Below are positions 52,001 through 61,000 of a stretch of 64,000 bases of DNA, in pieces (positions within the stretch are counted from its first letter, which is position 1; every line of letters starts with the position of its first letter). A program made the translations under genes and the position numbers. The notes beneath the pieces are model-generated. The model was not told where the DNA came from. It saw only the letters and a program-made list of their open reading frames with translations, and ran no database searches. The stretch is from assembly GCA_030141605.1 (NCBI GenBank), contig JAQGDQ010000059.1:374001-438000 (forward strand), in the 5' to 3' direction. This DNA comes from Tubiluchus corallicola. Taxonomy: Eukaryota; Priapulida; Priapulimorpha; Priapulimorphida; Tubiluchidae.

Positions 52001-55000
52001 TTCCTTATTCTGCCAATCATTTTGGTTCCATATTATTTACATTACTTTTATTTTTTTCGGTACCAGTTCGCATTTATTGAGAAACAAGGCGGATAATGTA
52101 ACTTTTGTGCAATTATTTACGGTTAAAGTGGGGTTCGAATTTAAACGAACTTACGCAAACCAGGCTTTAAGCAAAATAAAAGATACTGAACCACATTCAT
52201 TCCAGATAGCAGTTTAAACAGATGCAAATCTGGTGTAGCGTTTGTTTACTTTTCCTTTTATGATCTTGTTTAGATTATATAATTTATGTCTACAGTTATG
52301 GTACAGAGAGAATTTGTAAAATGTTATAATCTTCATTTCATACCGTTTTGAATTCCAGCAGCATATCACGCGTAATATGAATAGATTTCATGATGATTTT
52401 CTTCACGTCAACAATTTGACCCTGCGCAACAAAACAACCACCATCAATCAACCACAAAACAACCGCCCATCAATCAATTTTGTGCTCCCCGCCACGTTCC
52501 ACCTGCGTACCACCAATTATAAATTAAAAAAAACAGTTAGGGTAGAGTTTACAGAAGCATTTATTATTAACTTTTATTGTAGCGGCTTCATCAATAGCCT
52601 GAAAAGCTGATTAGGGAGCTATCCTAAGTCATTACTTGCAAAGGAAGAACAACGGTGAAAACTTATTGTATCGTATTGTATTGATGGTTCCTAGTTAAGG
52701 TTTTCAGTTTCAGTGTGAGATTTAACGACCTTTGATTGTGTAGGCAATCCTTATCTTTGTGTTTTTTAGTATTCACAATTCTACTTTAGAACATTAGAAT
52801 GTTTAGTTGCTATAGCAACTAATGAGTACTTGTAAATATTCTTTTGCAATAGGACTACTATAGAGAACCTACATGACTAGTCATTCACTTGGCGGCCACA
52901 ATGCAATGGCTTTTAGCATCTTCCCAAGAGTTACATATCTTACAGTCCTATGATAAACATTAGGCATTAGGTAGGCATTAGGGTTTTAGGTATTTTACAG
53001 CTAATTATATAACACACCAATATGTGCAGAAATAGGAAGGAAGAGAGAGAGGGGAGCGAGAAAGCGAGAGACAGACAGACGGACGGACGGACGGACAGAC
53101 AGACAAAGGACAGTCAGACGGACAGACAGACAAACAGACAACAGGCAGGCAGGCAGACAAACAGACAGAGAGTGAGAGTTAAAGAGAACCACCAACGTGT
53201 CAACTTCACACTAATTTATTATGCATGTACAATGTAAAATATGACACCATAATCGTTCAATATGTATGTCACGCCAGGTAGAGCATAATAGGCAATATTA
53301 GCACGAGTAAAAGGTGTTGAATATTCATTATTATTTTTGTATGTCCCTTTTCGCAAGTACTATACACCGAATAATAAGGGGAGCTGACCTAGAAAAGATT
53401 ACTTTATTGTTTCTTGTTGAGTGGATCATTTTCGACCGGGTGACAAACCATTTTTTCAAGTTTTTTTATGTGAAGCAACACCAAGGAATGGGATGACTGT
53501 CATAGTGTCTTTTTTCGTTATTCTCGTTTTAGTTTGTATTCCTCCCAAAATTGTGTGCAATACTGCAAGAAACTTCACAAGCTACTGTCATTTCTCGCTG
53601 CAAAATAACCCGTTCAATGAAGTACTCCATAGGAATGCGTTACAGCCTTATCGATACTCTCTTGACAGAAAAAGACTTCGAATAGGCTTGTGGAATGATG
53701 ATTATTCTCCCTTCTTGAATGATGTAGTTCAGCTTCTTAGCAAAGCCTTGAATTTTTCATATTCAGTAAAACTTATTGCAACGACACAGCGGCCGCGTGG
53801 GGCAATTAATAGAGGAGACATTGATGCACTTTTTGGGTTACTTACTGAATTGCCCGAAAGAACTAAACACATGACATTTCTTCAACCAATAGCTTACACG
53901 TCACGTGTATTCATCATAGAAAGACCTAAGTTTCAGGGATTTAATTTAACAGCTCCTTTTAACGCAGAAGTTTGGCTATCCATGTTGACATGCAGTTTAT
54001 TGACTGGATTTGCGCTATTTTCTCTTCATCATGCCCACAAATTATACTGTAAACATAATGTTGCTTGGACAACAAAGGGGTTGGCATACTTTATTCAGTA
54101 TACACTCTCCTCGTATCTTCAGCAAGGTGGAACATATCTACCCCAACGTCTCTCTGCAAGGATGGGCATTGGATGGTGGTGGATCTTTGCTGTCACCGTG
54201 ACAGCGTTGTATAATGGAACATTAGTTAACAAACTATTTATAAACAAGCACGCATATCCTTTTACATCTTTACAGGAGTTGATAGATGGTGACATAACAC
54301 CTGTAACAGTTGAATATCTCGCATCTACCATGATGTTAAAGAACAGTCCAAGTGGTACATATTATCAGAAGCTGTGGAAGAAAGCGGAAGCTGACAAAAC
54401 CGTACCTGTAGGCACCCGTGAAGAGGCATTGGAAAAAGTACTTTCTGGAAAATATACTTTCTTTACCAGTGAATCCAACGCAAAATTAGATGTGATTAAT
54501 GATTTTAAATCGCATGGATCATGCAGGTTGTCTCTTTCCCCAATTAAGTCAGCCCTTTTACCTAAGTCAGCGGTTGTCCCAAAAGGAAGCAACTATACAA
54601 TGCAGTTAAACTACGGACTAAACGTGTTGTCAGAGGCTGGTTTAATTGAACAACTTTTACGTAAGTTTTTGTCATCAGCAGATCATTGTTCACACTTGCG
54701 TAGTCAGAGTGTTGATGCCAAGCCTGTTAATTTAAATCAACTATCTCTTGTATTCTGGGTCCTGTTGATTGGAGTAAATGTCGGGTTTGTTGCTCTAATA
54801 AGTGAATGGCTGTACCGTAAAATGATGTGATGTTTTATCTTTTAAAGTTCTCAAGTTACTGATGTTTTGCTTTGTAAATTAATTAAGTCACCTTTGTCTG
54901 TAATAAATTTGTATTATGGTTATTTTGGGCTTAGGCAATCTTTATGGTTAGTTGACAGTAGTTTAGTACAATTAGTGACAGATAGCTTATTACCATCACC

Positions 55001-58000
55001 TCGGTAAGCAAAGACTAAATAGAATGTTCGCACATTATTACTATAAGTTCATTTGCAGAAAGCAAAGATTATATAGAATGTTTACGTATTATTGATCATC
55101 CGGTGATGAATTTTTTAGCGTTTGTCATTTTGCGCAGTTTCAACATTGTGCAAAATGTTTTTATTGTTTGCTGCTGTTTTGTGGCATTGTGTGGATAGTG
55201 TGAGGTTTTTTTTATTACTGTGTTGTCAAAGTAAGGCACTATTGCAGAAAAATTGTACAATTCGTACAATAGCACTAAAGTTTGTACTTGTCTCGGCCTT
55301 TAAAGCAGCGCTGGCTTCGAAAAGAGGCGGTAGCACTACTTGTAAAGAATGTTGTAATTTGGAGAGAGAATTCTTTGTCATAGTAGCACTTCATAGCGTG
55401 AAGCCGATGCGAATTGAGAGACAACAAACTCAGTAAGCGGATAACCCACCTCTTCGTATTCCAAACTAGTTTAATTTATGAAATAATTTCAAATTTCTAA
55501 ATAATTAAAAGCTAGTGTGGTAATTATTATGAAATGTCACAGTATAGCATAGCCGAATACCTACCTTATACACAGCAGTTGTTCTACCGCCACGCATTAA
55601 ACTCTGAAATAAGAAAAAGCTGAAATCAGTTTAAGGCTATAATTCAATAATTTAATACTTATACTAATACATGAAAGAGCCTAACCTCGAACGGTTTTTT
55701 CCCCTCATTTAGTTTTAAGCTAGTAGCAAAAGTTATGATTTAGTTTTAGAGAAGTTACCTAATTCCAGGAAACTAGCAGCTAAAAGGGGAACTTGTTTTT
55801 CGTTTTGACAGAAGCTCTACAGAAGAGAAAAAGAGCCTACTACAGGGGCCTTTACCCGCTTGCTATGCACAATAAATTGCAACCACATAATAAATTTATT
55901 ATGATCAATCCGCTTATATCTTTATTACTACGCACCAGGCGAGGCGATCGACGGCGACATTTTTGAAAATCTTATCTGAATGCAGAGGCACGTGACATTG
56001 TAGATTTACCATTGGATAGGGCTACAAGTCAATTCTAGACTATTTCCACTTTTCTTGCTATATAAAAGACACCAGAAAAAAGTTCCACAGTCAATAAAAT
56101 GTAAGACTGTAGTTCTTTTTTAATCCCTATGAGCAGTTGCTCACTTGTATAATAAATTTTCAAAGTCAACCTCCAGTAAGTCCAGTTAAGCTTTGAAAAT
56201 GGCTGTATGTGTTTGAAGTACGGACACTTGTTTATCAACATTTGCGTCCGGGGTTGTACTGCAATTGCAATTACTTGAACACAATTTCAATATTTTCTAA
56301 ATTCTAAATATGAATACATATATCAACCCCACATTTATGTTTGTGTCGTAAACTTACGTAATAATATGCTGTACTGATTGTTTTAAGCGATTTTACAGAC
56401 GAACCATTTATCTGAACTTCAGGCATTTTGACTTCCGAAAAGGTAACGGACCACCACATATCAGAAAGAGCAGACTCTAGATGCATGCGCCTAAAATGTT
56501 TGTCAATTTACAGCTACAGCACTGTCAGCACATGTTCAACTAAAGTGTCACGGAAACAGTATTTTCGTTTAAATGCAATTGTAAACGAATGCTTATTAAT
56601 CTAAGAAATTTTTTTTAGGACAACTCAAATAAGCTTATAGATGAAAATCTATAGGTGAAGAAATTAATTCAGTTCAAGACACTATTTGAAAGCAGCACGA
56701 TATTGATTCTTATTTAGTTTTTCTATTTGTTAAATTTATAAGATCTGCTTTACCCGTAACTCTTTAACTCTTGTAGGCCTGTTACAACGGATTTTATAGT
56801 ATTAAAATAAAATAAAATCGACATTTCTGTACCTGTATATCAGAAAAACAACCACAAATAACACCGCAGCCATTGCAACACTTATCATGGCGATCGTCCA
56901 TCCAGAAAAATTTGCTGAAATATAGTTCACTGTTATCATTGTTGCGTTATAATGCTCTGAACAATACTTTTCAACTTTCTACGTACGAAAAGTCGAGTAA
57001 TATAATAATCAATGGGCACAAAACCTAAATTTTGCTTTTATGCAGGTTCTTTAACCACACTAAAGTATAAAATAGACTTTTTCGTGGGATGTTTCTGCGA
57101 TTAAAAATGATGTTCTGTTCTGACATCATCGCTTGCTGCGCTCGCTGGCTGTTAATTAGGTTTTAAAGCTATTATTTAATTTTCCGAAACGCTTGGCATT
57201 ATTATAAGTGTTAAAATGTATACTTCTTACAGTAGTTCAGACTAGAGCTGGATGTAAAATAATCGGTGGTTTGCCGAAGGACCATCGGACAAAAAACCAC
57301 GCAACAAAGGACCACTAATCAAACAACCATCATCAACGCTTTAATAATGGTCAAAGGACCAACTGTCAGTGAAATGGACTGAGAAGCACTGTTCGAAGGA
57401 CCACCAGTGGAGGTGTTGACAGCTACTTGAGTGAAATTGTACCTTTTATTTACCAGTCATATTTTATTTAAAAAAGTGGAATAAATAATTTTGTGATGAT
57501 AATAATAATAATGTATAATAACTGATAAATAACTCTTATGCTTTCTTATTTTATTTTTATTTAAAATTTATTTCGTACACTAAAATGGATAGCTTAGTAA
57601 GAAAAGTTAAACTGTACGCAAGACTAACAGACAAAAAATAATTAGGTGCTTTAAAAACGTAAACGAAAAATTTATCAGGTAGGTTTGAGGGCAGAGTTTT
57701 TTTGGGAGAGATTTTAATATGAAAAATCGTTTTGTAACAGATGGTGCTCGCTTAATTGCCGTAGCTTGATTTTCGTATGTTTGATATTTGTTCAAACTGC
57801 TACGTGTGGGTTGGTACATGATTAGCATGCATCTACGGGCGGTTTCGGAATTCTAAAAAGAAGACAATTCAAAAGAAGGCTAAGTCATTTGTCGTCGTTG
57901 GGAAATGTTTTAATGCTTGCTGATCGTTGCAAGGAAGAGATGAAACGTGTGAGTGTTTAGGTTAGTTACGAAATAATTGCAGTTGCGATGAAAATTTCAT

Positions 58001-61000
58001 GCAGGTGTGCCGTACTTGAAATACCGGATGAGCTATACATTAAATGTGAACGTTGTTAAGTTAAACACACCCGAACTCCGAGTCACAAAAAGATATATTA
58101 TTTTTGAATAGGTATTTCCAGTTAAGTGTTTAGTGAAGTCACGCATTGTAGCAAAACGTCTTCACTAAAACTTCGGTTAGCTGGTAACAGTATCATTGTC
58201 AACAGTACCTTTGTAAATATAAGGTAGCCTGCTATTTCTAAATTGTTTTGTTGCATTTAATACAATTAAACTTAAAATTAAAGGTACCTACATTTCAAAG
58301 TTATATGTTTTTAAAATTTAAAAAAATCAAATTTAATTATTTCATTTTAAACATTCTAATAATTATTATCTAAATTTGTAGCACCATAAAATAAGGCAAT
58401 GTATAAAAACAGTATTTTGGCCTAGTGAGCATAAGGTTCTGGCAAATAAATAATGGAAAACTTCACAGTTAACCTCTGCAGGCAACTCAACACAAAGCAA
58501 AATGTGTCTCAAATGGTTTTTCGGTTTACATTTGGTCTGGTAATTTTTAATTGGTGCACGTTTGTCTGGTGGTCATTCGGCTTGTGGTCCTTCAACTGAT
58601 AGTCCTTTGACCTATGACCTATACGATCAATTCAAGCAAAAAGTGAAACCAATTTATTTATACAGTGGTAGTAATTAAATTATCTTAATTGTTGTCAAAC
58701 CTAACCGTCCGAGCATTGCGTTTATATGCACTCACGTTTTAGCTGACACTCGGGTGCGTTACCCTCAAAACCACAGCGTGGCACATCGGGAGGAGGTCCC
58801 TTGTTGTTTGGCCAGTGAATCCGTTCCCACTTCTGCATTACGTAACGTTTTTCAGCCGCTGAATAATGTGTAACTACCTGCAGAATAACAAAATTTACCT
58901 GCATTAAATAAGAGGAAACCCCAGTCCTATTTTTTGAACTAAAAACTATTACCATGTGGTATCTGCAAAAGCACTGTAATAACCTTAGTGTATCTTGGTC
59001 GTCGATGCATACATTTTATTATAAGTAGTCTTGTATAAGCTATTTGTACACTTTATATCTTTATGTTATTCCGCTTTCAATTTCTAAGATATTTGCATTC
59101 TTATGGTTTTTGTGTTTTTGTGAATACAAGTAGTCCTTTTCTGAAGTGTTCTTTTCTGGAGACATCATGCAACTTCCATCTATTGATTAATTCTAGATCT
59201 AATCTCATTTGGCGATGTTCAGTGAATCAGCGGCATCTGTATTTTTCTTTTAGTCCATGTCTCTATAAAACAATAGTCCGGTCTGTTAATCGAAAAAAGG
59301 GACTGACTGAATACTGCTACCAAATTATCAGGAATTATTCTTTAGGTCATTCTGACAGCGTTTTGGACATTTTTATAAAAGTTTGCATTTTGGCCCGCTG
59401 TCCCAGGACACCAAAAAGTCACGAAATGGCCCTCCACTTTGGAAGTTTATAACTCCAAAGCGTTCACAGATAGACACTTGGGTACTATTAGGGGCGAATA
59501 GGAACTTATACGTGGGCTTTCATTTGGCAGTACGATTAGTGGCCTTGGAACTCACAAAATGGCCCGGGACACTAAGGGTCACGAAATGGTGCTTACGAGT
59601 ATGCACTTTGGAGGCTTATAACCGCAAAACGCTCACAGATAGACAACTAGCTGCCATTAGGAAGGAAGTTATATGTGGGCGTTCATTTGATAGTACGATT
59701 AGTGGACCCAGGAAGACATGAAGTGGCTAAATTACGTCATCAGTACACTCTAGCCATTTCGCAAAATGTTTCTACATAGTTTGGTAGTGAAGCCATAAAA
59801 TGTGACGAAATGTATTATGGACCATTAGGAAATCGGCCATTCGCTACAAGAATTTTGGGTCTAAGTTGTACGTCAGGGGCAGTGATGACGTCATCTGCAC
59901 CCTTGTTCATGTACCAAATTTAGACAATCTTAACTTTTTGTCATATATGTCATCTATATTCATGCAAAGTGTGTTAATTACCTATACTAGGTAAGTTACA
60001 TGCAGTCTGAGTATGTGTCTCGTGAACGTCGATACGGGACTATGACATTGCCAGCACCCTGTCCCAAACATCAAGGCTGCTTTACTTGTGAAATTAATGA
60101 CCGGGTAATCGTTAATAATCACAAAATACATCAAATGATGATTATAAATTAGAAACTGATGCGCAGGTTTTTTGTCCAATAGCTAGTGTGCAGGTAACAA
60201 AGTCATTATAGGCTTCATTGTTAATTATGACAAAAATGCTACAAGAATGAGGAAATCATTAACAGATTTCTAAGAAACTACTGACACGAAAAATGTTTTT
60301 TTAAACATTAAGTGCACCACATTATGACGTCAGTACCTTTATTGCCGATAATAATGACGATATTAGCCTCTTTGTTATAATGTATGGGGAACATGCATAC
60401 GACTCACTTAATTTCTCCGATCTAAGCAGTAACATCATTCTGTGATGTCACTTGCCTAACTTGGAAACTATATGACGTCGCAAAATTTTCCATACTCATT
60501 CACAAAAATCTTGAAATGTTTGGAATCCGAATATAATATTATGGGCCTATAGTGACGTCACTACCTGCAAACTACCTATCAAACAAAAAGCTACGCATCA
60601 AGTTCTCGTTTTGTATCGCCATTTGATGTATTTTGTAATTATCAACGGTTAGCCGGCCGTTAATTTCGTCATCACGTCATCACTGCCCTGGCCCTGGAAC
60701 TTAGACCCAAAACTCTCCTAGGAAATGGTCGATTTCCTATTGGTTTTAGCACTATGTGGAACGAAACAAACATATGTAGTTTTTTAATGTTGTAGTTATA
60801 TTTGAAGATCAGTTATAGAACGGCCTCTTTTCTTAACTGCAACTTTCTCATGGAGAGACAACTGTGAAAAGTTAAGCTGTTGTAGTTCACTTACAATCGC
60901 AGAACTTATTTCTTTGGGATGCAATCATGAAAGGCGTCCATTATTAAATAATTTATGTTTTAAGCACACACGCTAAGTTTACACTTCATCATATCCAAGA

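Noticed and set aside
53421-53492. Upstream ATG extending the ionotropic receptor by 24 residues
   Set aside because: The extension is hydrophilic and would bury the signal peptide; the ATG at 53493 opens directly on a hydrophobic leader. Not excluded, but less likely.
55122-55436. 104-codon ORF downstream of the ionotropic receptor
   Set aside because: Cys/Leu/Phe-rich from AT-rich sequence, no domain, no splice partner; it lies after the receptor's poly(A) signal and in the cyclase intron.
59063-59721. Two overlapping ORFs of 129 and 112 codons
   Set aside because: They lie in the inverted/tandem repeat array, share no similarity with a protein family and follow the repeat period.
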